Positions 36,103 through 44,653 of a stretch of DNA of 64,000 bases are shown here, one piece after another; positions within the stretch are counted from its first letter, which is position 1, and every line of letters begins with the position of its first letter. Under the pieces are notes generated by a model. That model was not told the origin of the DNA and did no database searches. It saw only the letters and a program-made list of their open reading frames with translations. The stretch is from assembly GCF_020523825.1 (NCBI RefSeq), contig NZ_JAJALK010000004.1, positions 62,001 through 126,000 of the forward strand. Reading direction: 5' to 3'. The stretch comes from Methylobacterium brachiatum (GTDB lineage Bacteria; Pseudomonadota; Alphaproteobacteria; Rhizobiales; Beijerinckiaceae). The position numbers and the translations under genes were made by a program.

Positions 36103-36369
36103 CTAGTAGGCCCGGCCGTAGAACGGCTTCGATACCGGGTGATAGCGGTCGCTCACCGGCCAGGTATAGGGCTGGTCCTTGCCGGTCCGGATATCGGCGC
36201 CGAATTTCGGCGCGTTGAACCCGATGCCGTGAAGGCTCCCCGCGCGGCCCTTGGCGCCCTGCGCCGGTGCGCCCACATCGCGCGCCAGAGCCGCGCTCGA
36301 CAGCCCCACGAACAGAACAGCCGCGAGCGAAACGCGGCCCAGCATGACGGGTCTCATGGCTCTCTGCAT
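36103..36369 (-). CDS. secreted hypothetical protein, 88 aa
   Basis: GGAGG precedes the ATG. Signal (VSLAAVLFVGLSSAALARDV), then GIGFNAPKFGADIRTGKDQP and VSDRYHPVSKPFYGRAY. Unknown family. An independent small gene. Confidence 0.58.
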   Translation of the reverse strand: MQRAMRPVMLGRVSLAAVLFVGLSSAALARDVGAPAQGAKGRAGSLHGIGFNAPKFGADIRTGKDQPYTWPVSDRYHPVSKPFYGRAY

Positions 36370-36452
36370 CGTCGCCTCCTGCTCCGGCCGAGGTGCCGGA
36401 ACACAAGGAACGGCACCGCTCCAACCCGGTTCCGCCCGCTTCGGCAGGGCCG

Positions 36453-37307
36453 TCAGAAGGTGTTCGCCCCGCCGAGACAGGCCAATGCCAGGGGCCCGTT
36501 GCAGGCCGTATCGACCTGCCCGGAACCGGCCGCGATCCCGGCGCCTCCGACCGCCCCGCCGCCACCGCGGGCCACCCCGGCGGCGTCGACCGCGTCGAGA
36601 TCCCGGCCAATCGCCGCGCTCGCGCTGCCGGCGATGCCGGCGCCGCCGCCAGCAGCTCCGCCCGCGCCGGCGGTGGCCGTCGCGGTCGCAGCCGGATCGA
36701 CGTTGAGGCCCGTCGCGCTGGCACCGATCCCGGCGCCGCTGGCGAAGCCGAAGCCGCCCGTCCCGGACGACGCCACCGACGCGGCCGCATTGCCGTTCGT
36801 GTTCAGACCGGTGGCGATGGCCGCCCCCCCGCCGATCCCGCCCAGACCGAAAGACGAGACGGCATTGCCCGAGATCGACCCGGAGGCCGAACGCGAGGCG
36901 GTGTTGAAGCCGCTGCGCGCCCCGGTCGCCCCGATCGTGCTCGCGGTCCCGCCCGACCGGGACGTCGTACCGGTGATGCCGGCGCCACCGGTCGTTCCGG
37001 ACCCCGTGAGGCCGAGCTGACGCGTGCTGGTGCTCGCGCTGGTCGGCGGCGCGATGCTGCCGCCCCCGGAGCCGCCACCGCCGAAGCTGAGCTGTCCGGC
37101 ATTCGCCAGGCCGCCGCCCTGCGCCGAGAGCCTCGGGAACGGGCCTGTGGTCGATCCGCCGCCGAGGCTGAGCTGCCCCGGATTGGCAATCGCCGTGACC
37201 GGCTCCAGCGAGGCCGCCGAGGGTGCGGTCGCGGTGGCGGACAGGTTCTGCGCCCAGGCCGACGTGGCGAACGGGAGCAGCATGGCGGCGGTGAGGAGGG
37301 CGCGCAT
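36453..37307 (-). CDS. secreted Gly/Ala/Ser/Thr-rich repeat protein, 284 aa
   Basis: After the signal (LTAAMLLPFATSAWAQNLSA) the protein is nearly all low-complexity: PGQLSLGGGSTTGPFPRLSA, NAGQLSFGGGGSGGGSIAPP, and Gly-Ala blocks (GAGGAAGGGAGIAGSASAAI). Two Cys near the C-terminus (CNGPLALACLGG). Probably a disordered or fibrous surface protein. Confidence 0.6.
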   Translation of the reverse strand: MRALLTAAMLLPFATSAWAQNLSATATAPSAASLEPVTAIANPGQLSLGGGSTTGPFPRLSAQGGGLANAGQLSFGGGGSGGGSIAPPTSASTSTRQLGLTGSGTTGGAGITGTTSRSGGTASTIGATGARSGFNTASRSASGSISGNAVSSFGLGGIGGGAAIATGLNTNGNAAASVASSGTGGFGFASGAGIGASATGLNVDPAATATATAGAGGAAGGGAGIAGSASAAIGRDLDAVDAAGVARGGGGAVGGAGIAAGSGQVDTACNGPLALACLGGANTF

Positions 37308-37374
37308 GGCTGACGGCTTCCACGAGACGGTGTGTCCGTGGCCAACCCTGGCGCCTCTGGCGGGTTCCGGCGGT

Positions 37375-39471
37375 TCAGGCCGCCCGAACCCACACCGCGG
37401 TGTCGTGGAAGGTGGCGCCGTCGTTGGGGGCGGCCGGGGTGTCACCGATCAGCGCGTTGATGCCGCGCCCGCCCGAGAAGGCGGCGGCCGGCCACAGGCT
37501 CTCCACGACGACGATCCCGGGCGGCTGCCCCTCGGCGAGGCGGGCATGCAGCCGGACCCGGCCGCGGGCATTGCCGATCTCCACCGCGTCCCCGGAGGCG
37601 ATCCCGAGGCGGGCGCCGTCCGCCGGATGGAGCAGGCAGGTCGGGCGGCCCTCGCGCCGGATCGATTCCGGGCTGTTGGTGAAGGTGGTGTTGAGGAACT
37701 GGCGGGCCGGCGGCGCCACCATCCGGAACGGACGCTCGGCATCGCCGGGCTCGGACACCGCCCAATGGTCGGGCAGGGCCGGCATGCCGGCGGCGCGCGG
37801 CCCCAGTGCCGACCAGTCCGGGCTGAACCGGAAGCGCCCGTCCGGATGGCCGAACCCGGTGAGGAAGTGGCTCTCGGCGAAGCTCGGCTGCGCGTCGATC
37901 CAGCGCTCCTGCTCCAGCCGGTCGAGGCCGCCCCAGCCGGATCGGGCCAGGGTCGCGTCGGCGAGGCCCCGGGCGTTCAAGGCGAAGCCCGCATGGGCGG
38001 CCCCGAGCCGGCCGGCGAGGGCGGCGATCAGGTCGTGGTTGGAGCGGCATTCCCCCGGCGGCTCCAGCAGCGCCGGCCCGGACTGGATGTGGCTGTGGCC
38101 GCCGGCCCCGTAGATGTCGTCGTGCTCCAGGAAGGTCGTGGCCGGCAGCACGAGGTCGGCGAGCGCCGCCGTCTCGGTCATGAACTGCTCGTGCACGGCC
38201 ACGAACACGTCGGGCCGCATCAGGCCGGCGCGCACGCGGTTGCTGTCCGGGGCGGAAGCCGCCGGATTGGCCGACTGGATCAGCATGGCCCGCACCGGCG
38301 GGCCGCCCTGGAGGGCGTCCGGATCGTCGGCCAGGATCGCGCCGATCCGGCTCATGTCGAGCTCGCGCACCCCCGGGGCCTTGACGTCGAGACCCTCGGT
38401 CAGGGTCTTGTCCCAGTTGAAGATCGCGGCGTTCTGCCAGAGGGCGCCGCCGCCCTCGTGCTGCCAGGCGCCGGTCACCGTCGGCAGGCAGGTCACCGCG
38501 TGGAGGTTGACCGCGCCGTTGCGCGTCCGGGTGAAGCCGAAGCCGCAGCGGATGTAGCTGCGCGGCGTCGCGCCGTAGAGCGCCGCGAAGGCCTCGATCT
38601 CGGCGACCGTGAGGCCGGTGATCGCCGCCGCCCAGTCCGGGGTTCGGGTCGCGACATGGGCCTCCAGCGCCGCCGTGTCCTCGGCATGGGCCGCGAGATA
38701 GGCCCGGTCCGCGTAGCCATCGCGGAACAGCACGTGGAGCACCGCGCAGGCCAGGGCGCCGTCGGTGCCGGGGCGCGGCGCGAGGTGGAGGTCGGCCGCC
38801 GCCGCGGTGCCGGTGCGGTAGGGATCGATCACCACCAGCTTGGCGCCGCGCGTCTTGCGGGCCCGGCTGATGTGGCTCATCGCGTTGACCTGGGTGCTCA
38901 CCGGGTTGCCGCCCCAGACCACGATCAGGTCGGAGACCGCCATTTCCCGCGGGTCCGGGCCGGCGACGCGGCCGACACCGGCGCTCCAGCCAGCGATGGC
39001 GATCGATGTGCAGATGGTGCGCTTGCGGCGGGAATAGCCCATCACATGGGTCAACCGGTGGATGCTGTCGCGCTGGACGAGCCCCATCGTGCCGCCGGAA
39101 TTGTACGGCCAGACCGCCTCCGGACCGTGGCGTTCGGCGGTCTCCGTGAAGGCGCCGGCCAGGCGGTCGAGGGCGGCGTCCCATGCGATCGGGCGCCACC
39201 GGCCGCTGCCCTTGGGGCCAACCCGTTCCAGCGGCTGCAGAATCCGATCCGGATGGTGGACCCGCTCGCCGTAGCGGCTGACCTTCGCGCAGATCACCCC
39301 GGCGGTGTAGGGATTGTCGCCGCCCTTCACCGAGACGACGCGGCCGTCCGCCACCTGCACGTCGAGGCTGCAGGCGGAGGGGCAATCATGCGGGCAGACG
39401 GTCCGGGCCAAGCGACGAACTCCGTGGCGTAGTCTCGCGGTGGTTGCGGGGATGATGCAAGCGCCGTGCAT
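37375..39471 (-). CDS. molybdopterin oxidoreductase with N-terminal iron-sulfur site
   Basis: About 698 residues, DMSO reductase superfamily. An N-terminal [4Fe-4S] binding pattern (TVCPHDCPSACSLDV, then GVICAK) precedes the molybdopterin domains with NSGGTMGLVQRDSIHRLTHV, LIVVWGGNPVSTQVNAMSH and LIQSANPAASAPDSNRV. The C-terminal dinucleotide-binding domain has RQFLNTTFTNSPE and GDAVEIGNARGRVRL. No Tat signal, so cytoplasmic. No small electron-transfer subunit is adjacent. The substrate cannot be read from sequence. Confidence 0.88.
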   Translation of the reverse strand: MHGACIIPATTARLRHGVRRLARTVCPHDCPSACSLDVQVADGRVVSVKGGDNPYTAGVICAKVSRYGERVHHPDRILQPLERVGPKGSGRWRPIAWDAALDRLAGAFTETAERHGPEAVWPYNSGGTMGLVQRDSIHRLTHVMGYSRRKRTICTSIAIAGWSAGVGRVAGPDPREMAVSDLIVVWGGNPVSTQVNAMSHISRARKTRGAKLVVIDPYRTGTAAAADLHLAPRPGTDGALACAVLHVLFRDGYADRAYLAAHAEDTAALEAHVATRTPDWAAAITGLTVAEIEAFAALYGATPRSYIRCGFGFTRTRNGAVNLHAVTCLPTVTGAWQHEGGGALWQNAAIFNWDKTLTEGLDVKAPGVRELDMSRIGAILADDPDALQGGPPVRAMLIQSANPAASAPDSNRVRAGLMRPDVFVAVHEQFMTETAALADLVLPATTFLEHDDIYGAGGHSHIQSGPALLEPPGECRSNHDLIAALAGRLGAAHAGFALNARGLADATLARSGWGGLDRLEQERWIDAQPSFAESHFLTGFGHPDGRFRFSPDWSALGPRAAGMPALPDHWAVSEPGDAERPFRMVAPPARQFLNTTFTNSPESIRREGRPTCLLHPADGARLGIASGDAVEIGNARGRVRLHARLAEGQPPGIVVVESLWPAAAFSGGRGINALIGDTPAAPNDGATFHDTAVWVRAA

Positions 39472-39624
39472 TTTTGAGGCGGATCCCGCGAAGGCAGCGG
39501 CTTTTTCGGCGACCGGATCGGCGTTCCGGCGAAGAATTCGGCCCCGTCCCGCCGAAGAATCGGCCTTCATCCTGCCGGATTGACGGTATGGTCTCGCGGT
39601 CCGGATCCGCTTTAACCAACGATT

Positions 39625-41661
39625 GTGCCCTTGCCAGATGTGTTCGCTCAAGGCTTGCGCAGCGCCGGCTGGCTCGCCGGGCTGCCGGCGCTCGCGCTGA
39701 TCTGGGCGAGCGCGACCCTCTACGCCGCCCCGCAGATCGCCGAGACCCTCGAGGCTGCCGGCGCGCGCGTTGCCGCCGGCACTGCCACCGCCACCGGCGA
39801 GCCCTGGCTGCGGCTGGAGGCGCGGGGGCGCGACCTGGCGGCGGAGGGCGAGGCGCCGGATGTCGGCGAGCGCGAGACCGTGCTGGCGAAGCTCGCCGCC
39901 CTGGAGGGGCCCCGGCGGATCGTCTCGGAGGTCGGGCTGGTGGAGACGGCCACGCCGTTCCAATGGGCGGCGATCCGCACCGGGACCGCCCGGGTGGCGC
40001 TGGAGGGCAGCCGCCCGGTGGAGATCGGACGGCGGGCCCTGGAGGCGCGGATCACCGGGGCGCTGGCGCCCGGGACCTATCTCGACGACACCGCCCGGGC
40101 GGCGCGGGGCGCGCCCCCGGACTTCGCCAGCGCGGCGGCGTTCCTGGCCGCCCGGCTGTCAGGGCTCGCCAAGGGCGGCCGGGCGGCGGTCAGCGACACC
40201 GTGCTCAACCTGTCCGGCGAGGCCCTGGACGTGCCGGCCTACGAGGCGTTGCGGTCCGCCCTGGCGAACCCGCCCGCGGGGTTCAGCATCGGGCGGATCG
40301 AGATCGTGCCGCCCGCGGTGGCGCAGTTCCGGTTCGCGGTAGAGAAATCGGCCCGGGGGATCGTGCTCGACGGCTTCGCGCCCTCCGCGGCGGACCGGGA
40401 GGCGGCCCTGCGCGCCGCCGCGGAGGCCGTGCCCGGCGGCACCGTGCAGGACCGGCTGCTCACCGCACGGGGGCTCGACCCGGCGATCGACCCGAAGGCC
40501 TTGATCGGCTTCGCGTTCAAGCTGGCCGAGCTGATCCAGGCGGGCACCGTCACCTTCGCGGAGGACACCATCGCGGTCACCGGCGACGCCATCGACGCCC
40601 AGGCGATTCCCGACGCCGCCGCGCTGATGCGCGAGGCCCGGCCCGCCGGGGTGAAGGCCGGGCGGGTGGCGCTGGCGGCCCGGCCGCTCTCGCCCTACCG
40701 GGTGGCGATCCGCCGGACCCCGGAGGCGGTGACGCTGACCGGCCACCTGCCCGACGACGCGACCCGGGAGCGGGTGCTCGCTGCCTTACGGCCGCGCCTG
40801 TTCCGCGAGCCGGTGGTGGACCGCACCCGGCTGGCCGACGGCGCCCCGCCGGATCTCGGCACGGCGCTGGCCGCGGCCGCCCCCCTGGTGGTGAACCTCG
40901 CCATCGGGGAGGTCACGGTGTCCGACCGGGCGCTGACGCTCACCGGCGAGAGCCTCTACCGCGAGGCCGCCGCCCGGCTGCCGGACAGGCTGGCCGAGGC
41001 GCTGCCCGCCGGCTGGACCGGGCAGGCCGCGGTTTCCGCGCGCCAGCCCGCCGAGACCCGCGACCCGGCCGCCTGCCGGGCCGAGGCCGCCGCGACGCTG
41101 GACCGGGCGTCCCTCCGCTTCCCGGCCGGCAGCGCGACGCTGGCGCCGACCTTCTACCCCGTTCTCGATGCCCTGGCGGCCCTGGCCAAGGCCTGCCCGA
41201 CCTTGCGCATCGCGGTCTCGGCCCCCGCCGATCCGGCCAAGCCGAAGCCGGCCCCGGGGGAGGGCGCCGCGCCCACGGAGACGCCGACCGCGATGGCCGC
41301 CCCGCACGAGGCGCCCGCCGCCACCGGCTCGGCCCCGAAGCCCAACCCCAAGCCCGATCCCCAGGAATCGTCCGCCAAGCCCGCCGCGAAGCTGCCTCCG
41401 GCCCCCGAGCCCCACGCCGCGGCGAAGAAGGCCGAGCCTGCCAAGCCCGCGGCCGCGAAACCCGCCGGCACCAAGACGCCCCCCACCCAAAAAGCCGAAA
41501 AAAAGCCGAAGGAGGCCGCCGACGACCCGCCCCTCGACCTGCCGCGCCTGCGCGCGCAGGCGGTCATCGAGTATCTGCTCCAGGCCGGGGTCCGGCCGGA
41601 CCAGGTCAGCGCCGGGCCGGACGCGCCGGCCGGCCCCGTCGCCTTCGCGCTGCTGCCGTGA
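39625..41661 (+). CDS. OmpA-family protein with BON-like repeats and an interrupted OmpA fold
   Basis: A 678-residue exported or membrane-anchored protein. One hydrophobic segment near the start (WLAGLPALALIWASATLYAA) is followed by several BON-like repeat units (PPAGFSIGRIEIVPPAVAQF type; AVTLTGHLPDDATRERVLAA). The C-terminal OmpA-like domain begins LRFPAGSATLAPTFYPVLDA, then LAKACPTLRIAVSA. A Pro/Ala/Lys-rich insert of about 100 residues (533-637) interrupts it before DLPRLRAQAVIEYLL and RPDQVSAGP complete it. GTG start. Confidence 0.82.
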   Translation: MPLPDVFAQGLRSAGWLAGLPALALIWASATLYAAPQIAETLEAAGARVAAGTATATGEPWLRLEARGRDLAAEGEAPDVGERETVLAKLAALEGPRRIVSEVGLVETATPFQWAAIRTGTARVALEGSRPVEIGRRALEARITGALAPGTYLDDTARAARGAPPDFASAAAFLAARLSGLAKGGRAAVSDTVLNLSGEALDVPAYEALRSALANPPAGFSIGRIEIVPPAVAQFRFAVEKSARGIVLDGFAPSAADREAALRAAAEAVPGGTVQDRLLTARGLDPAIDPKALIGFAFKLAELIQAGTVTFAEDTIAVTGDAIDAQAIPDAAALMREARPAGVKAGRVALAARPLSPYRVAIRRTPEAVTLTGHLPDDATRERVLAALRPRLFREPVVDRTRLADGAPPDLGTALAAAAPLVVNLAIGEVTVSDRALTLTGESLYREAAARLPDRLAEALPAGWTGQAAVSARQPAETRDPAACRAEAAATLDRASLRFPAGSATLAPTFYPVLDALAALAKACPTLRIAVSAPADPAKPKPAPGEGAAPTETPTAMAAPHEAPAATGSAPKPNPKPDPQESSAKPAAKLPPAPEPHAAAKKAEPAKPAAAKPAGTKTPPTQKAEKKPKEAADDPPLDLPRLRAQAVIEYLLQAGVRPDQVSAGPDAPAGPVAFALLP

Positions 41662-41709
41662 GGCCCGGGCCGCGCGCCCGCGCCGTTTTGGGCCTATGAT
41701 CGCGGCCCT

Positions 41710-41804
41710 CCCGTCATTGCGCGCGCAGCGCAGCGACCCAGGGCAGCGCACGATCGCGGAACGCGGCGGATCCCCGGGTCGCTGCGCTGCGCGCGCGATC
41801 ACGG
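41710..41804. repeat. family B palindromic repeat, copy 1
   Basis: A long imperfect inverted repeat: arms GCGCGCAGCGCAGCGACCCA and TGGGTCGCTGCGCTGC-like, with a GGGCAGCGCACGATCGCGGA core. The same family occurs at 54955-55047. Probably a REP-like element. Confidence 0.65.
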
Positions 41805-41943
41805 CGCGGGGTGACAGGCCGGGTCAAGCAAACGGAACCCGTATGAAACCGACACAGACCCCGATCCGTCCAGCGCCGCTCAGGATGAGGGCGCAGGTGG
41901 GACAGCACCGCCGAAGCGCCGCCGGGGAGGCGGGACGGTCGTG

Positions 41944-42210
41944 ATGCTGCTGCTCACCGCATTCTGGCCGGGGCTCGCCGGGGCGGGGGCGCTGGGCCTG
42001 GTGGTCGGAGGGCTCGTCGGCTGGCCGGCCCGGCCGGCCGTGCCGCTGGCCCTGTGCGGGCTCGCGGCCCTGCTGGCGGCCCTCGCCTTGGCCGGGATCG
42101 TGCCGGGCCTGCTTGGCCTCTGGCTGGAGGGCGCCGGCCTGCTCCTGCCGGCCTATCTCCTGGGCTGCGCGCTCGGCGCCCTGGCGCGCCATCGGGTCGC
42201 CCGTCCCTAA
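41944..42210 (+). CDS. small membrane protein, 88 aa
   Basis: Four closely spaced hydrophobic segments with Gly-rich turns (LLTAFWPGLAGAGALGLVVG, VPLALCGLAALLAALALAGI, LLLPAYLLGCALGALARH). GTG at 41941 or ATG at 41944. It follows the OmpA-family gene across the repeat and may belong to the same envelope theme. Confidence 0.58.
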   Translation: MLLLTAFWPGLAGAGALGLVVGGLVGWPARPAVPLALCGLAALLAALALAGIVPGLLGLWLEGAGLLLPAYLLGCALGALARHRVARP

Positions 42211-42308
42211 AGCTGCGGCCCGCATCCGGACGGGAACCGATCCTCCCCCCGGCGACGTTGCTTCTGCGAGAATGGCCCCCGCGGCCTACAACCAGAAGAG
42301 GCGATCCG

Positions 42309-42479
42309 ATGCCGAACCTGACGCGCTCCGCCCGCCGCTACGCCCTCCGCCTGCCGCGCCCGCGGGCCGGCGCCGCCGCCACCGGCCTGTTCCTGGCCGC
42401 CCTGGCGCTCTCGGCCGCGACGGTCCCGCTGGTCGAGCCGACCACCGCCAGCACCGCCCAGGCCTCGCTGGAACGCTGA
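42309..42479 (+). CDS. short hypothetical protein with one membrane helix, 56 aa
   Basis: MPNLTRSARRYALRLPRPRA, then a hydrophobic AAATGLFLAALALSAATVPL and VEPTTASTAQASLER. GAAGAGG ribosome site. Weakly supported. Confidence 0.42.
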   Translation: MPNLTRSARRYALRLPRPRAGAAATGLFLAALALSAATVPLVEPTTASTAQASLER

Positions 42480-42534
42480 GGCTCGGCGGGGGAGGGCGGG
42501 CCGGACATTGGACCGCCCGTCATGCCACCCCGAC

Positions 42535-42644
42535 GCGCTCTCCTTCCCCGTGCGGGAGGGCGTTGGGGTGAGGGAGGCGACCTTTCCGGAAGACCCTGGT
42601 CCCTCACCCTGCCCCTCTCCCGTGCGGGAGAGGGGACCCGCGCC
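42535..42644. repeat. family C palindromic repeat
   Basis: Inverted arms CCTTCCCCGTGCGGGAGGGC and CCCCTCTCCCGTGCGGGAGA with GGGGTGAGGGAGG / CCCTCACCCTGCC between. Such Pro-box-like palindromes are often repeated many times in high-GC alphaproteobacteria. Confidence 0.6.
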
Positions 42645-42757
42645 GCATCCGGCAAGGGATGAAGCCGCGCGCCCGACGGCGTCACATCACCCGCTGCAAC
42701 CCCCATCCCCCACCCGCCGTTGTCACGCCGGGCGGCGTCCGCCCCGGAGGGATGCGC

Positions 42758-43471
42758 ATGGGTTTGCTCGAATCGGCGATCGGCGGCGTGCTCGGTCAGG
42801 TGTTCGGCGGCCAGAAGCAGGGATCCGGAGGGATGTCGCCCCTGGTGAAGGCCCTGCTGATGCTGCTGCTGGCCAAGGGCGCGAGCGGCGGCTTCGGCGA
42901 CATCTTCGGGCAGGGACGCGGGCGTGAGCCCGGCCCGGAAGCCGACCGGTCCGGCGGCGCCGGCCCCTACGGGCGCGATCCGGGGCACCATCCGGCCGAT
43001 GCCGGTGGGCGCGGCGATCCGGGCGATATCGGCGGCTGGGACCAGTCCGGCCAGCGCCGCGAGGCCGGCCCGTCCGACCCGACCCTGCCGCCCGGCGATT
43101 TTTCGGACCTGTCCGGCATGCTCGACGGCCCGGGCGAGTCCGGCCCGGCCCGGAGCCGCGCCGCCCCCGAGCGCCAGAACGATCCGGGGGAGGGCGATCT
43201 CGGCGGCCTCGACGGCCTGGTCGACCGCTTCCGCCAGGGGGGCCTCGGCGACGTGATCGAATCCTGGATCGGCCATGGCAGCAACCGCCCCGTGGCCCCA
43301 GCCCAGCTCGCCCAGGCGCTGGGCCCCGACACGCTCGACACCCTCCAGAGCCAGACCGGCATGGACCGCGCGGCGCTGCTCTCGCAACTGGCCCAGGCCC
43401 TGCCGGAGGTGGTGCACGCGCTTACGCCTCAGGGGCGGCTGCCGGGGGCAGAGGAGCGGCGGGGATGGTGA
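42758..43471 (+). CDS. YidB-like DUF937 protein
   Basis: A protein of about 237 residues whose ends match the E. coli YidB type: N-terminal MGLLESAIGGVLGQVFGGQK and C-terminal VAPAQLAQALGPDTLDTLQS with GMDRAALLSQLAQALPEVVH. The central 110 residues are Gly/Pro/Asp-rich and variable. GGAGGG is seven bases before the ATG at 42758 and favours it over the ATG at 42752. Its final 191 bp are repeated downstream (44375-44565), making it the left border of an insertion. Confidence 0.82.
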   Translation: MGLLESAIGGVLGQVFGGQKQGSGGMSPLVKALLMLLLAKGASGGFGDIFGQGRGREPGPEADRSGGAGPYGRDPGHHPADAGGRGDPGDIGGWDQSGQRREAGPSDPTLPPGDFSDLSGMLDGPGESGPARSRAAPERQNDPGEGDLGGLDGLVDRFRQGGLGDVIESWIGHGSNRPVAPAQLAQALGPDTLDTLQSQTGMDRAALLSQLAQALPEVVHALTPQGRLPGAEERRGW

Positions 43472-43570
43472 ACCGCGGCTTCCAAGCGCCGTAACTCAAA
43501 GGCTGAAAGCTCTTCGATCTGGTATCATGATCGAAATCAGTTCTTATCAATCGACTTCCTATCTCTCCCT

Positions 43571-43681
43571 TATCCTGAGGTGCTGCGCAGCAGCCTCGAA
43601 GGAGCCCTCCAGAGGTCACAGTAGATCCCTGGAGGGCTCCTTCGAGGCCTCCGCTACGCTTCGGCACCTCAGGATGAGGGG
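43571..43681. repeat. family A palindromic repeat, copy 1
   Basis: Nested inverted repeats: outer TATCCTGAGGTGC with GCACCTCAGGATGA, inner GCCTCGAAGGAGCCCTCCAG with CTGGAGGGCTCCTTCGAGGC. Another copy lies at 59838-59953. Confidence 0.8.
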
Positions 43682-43754
43682 GAGGGCAGGAGCATTGTTC
43701 AACGTATTTGCTGCGTGCTCGGCAGTCATTGTCCTGCAAGAGCCGCATCGCCCA

Positions 43755-44096
43755 TCAGGATTTCCAAGGGTAAGCGGTCAGGAACCGTAACTGGGTGTCG
43801 CTGGTGGCCTCCCAAACACTGCGAAGCGACATGACGCGTCGATCCGGCGCTTCGACGGGTCCTTCGAACACGCGACGCGGCAGACCGAGCGGAAGCACCA
43901 CGGCACGCCCCGGCCAATGATCGACCGCGTGTTTCACCAGATCACCGGCGAGCCGTTCCGGCTCCGCCGCCGCATACCCGAAGGCCAGCAGATACTTGGC
44001 TTTCGATGCGCCATCCGTATGCGCCGGATTGAGCAGGTAGCTGACGATCTTGGGCCACGCGACGGTCCAGACGATCGCTTCGACATCGTCGGTCAC
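43755..44096 (-). CDS. DUF6883 family protein
   Basis: A 113-residue protein with the DUF6883 pattern: KIVSYLLNPAHTDGASKAKY, then LLAFGYAAAEPERLAGDLVK and VMSLRSVWEATSD, ending LRFLTAYPWKS. DUF6883 and DUF4926 genes are commonly adjacent and may act as a two-gene module like a toxin-antitoxin pair; that is inference. The ATG overlaps the stop of its partner by four bases. It lies inside the insertion hotspot. Confidence 0.78.
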   Translation of the reverse strand: MTDDVEAIVWTVAWPKIVSYLLNPAHTDGASKAKYLLAFGYAAAEPERLAGDLVKHAVDHWPGRAVVLPLGLPRRVFEGPVEAPDRRVMSLRSVWEATSDTQLRFLTAYPWKS

Positions 44097-44344
44097 ACCG
44101 GCGCGCGCTCGACCAGTCTGATGTCCCCGGGCCGAACCGTCGCCAGCGCGCCGACGGGTGTCGGAAACTCGACCACGTAGGCCTCACCGCCGCGATAGAC
44201 GCTGACGATCGTCCCTTCCGTGCCAGGCGCCAGCACATCGCCATCATCGCTGGTCGCAGCCGTCATCAATGCGACCCGGTCGAGATCCCGCAGATCCGAC
44301 CGCGCTGCGTCCTGCCGAAACTGGTAGGCGAATTCCAGCGTCAT
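44093..44344 (-). CDS. DUF4926 family protein
   Basis: An 83-residue small beta-barrel protein with the DUF4926 signature: LRDLDRVALMTAATSDDGDV, then LAPGTEGTIVSVYRGGEAYV with VEFPTPVGALATVRPGDIRL. It is the upstream member of a two-gene operon with DUF6883. Its start is 30 bases from the displaced yidB fragment. Confidence 0.75.
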   Translation of the reverse strand: MTLEFAYQFRQDAARSDLRDLDRVALMTAATSDDGDVLAPGTEGTIVSVYRGGEAYVVEFPTPVGALATVRPGDIRLVERAPV

Positions 44345-44374
44345 GGCGGCATGATAGGCGCGCAGCGGGATTGC

Positions 44375-44565
44375 GCAACCGCCCGGTGGCTCCGGCCGAG
44401 CTCGTCCAGGCGCTTGGCCCCGACACGCTCGACGCCCTCCAGCGCCAAACGGGGATGGACCGCGAGGCGTCGCTCTCGCAACTAGCGCAGGCCCTGCCGG
44501 AGGTGGTGCACGTGCTTTCACCGCAGGGGTGGCCGCCAGGGCTTGAGGAGCGGCGGGGATGGTAA
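44375..44565 (+). pseudogene. displaced second copy of the yidB 3' end
   Basis: This is a 191-base copy of 43281-43471 with no gaps and about 27 differences (roughly 86% identical by hand count), mostly in third codon positions. It encodes the same VAPAELVQALGPDTLDALQR-type domain down to the GLEERRGW end and stop. It has no proper start and is not the end of an intact gene. It marks the right edge of a DUF4926/DUF6883 insertion into the 3' end of the YidB gene. Confidence 0.88.
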
Positions 44566-44653
44566 ATAAATATCTTTTTACTAAACCTTAAGTTGCCCAG
44601 GACAATAACAGGACCGAGTTAAAAATAACAATTCCCGGTTTTGAGAGGAAAAG

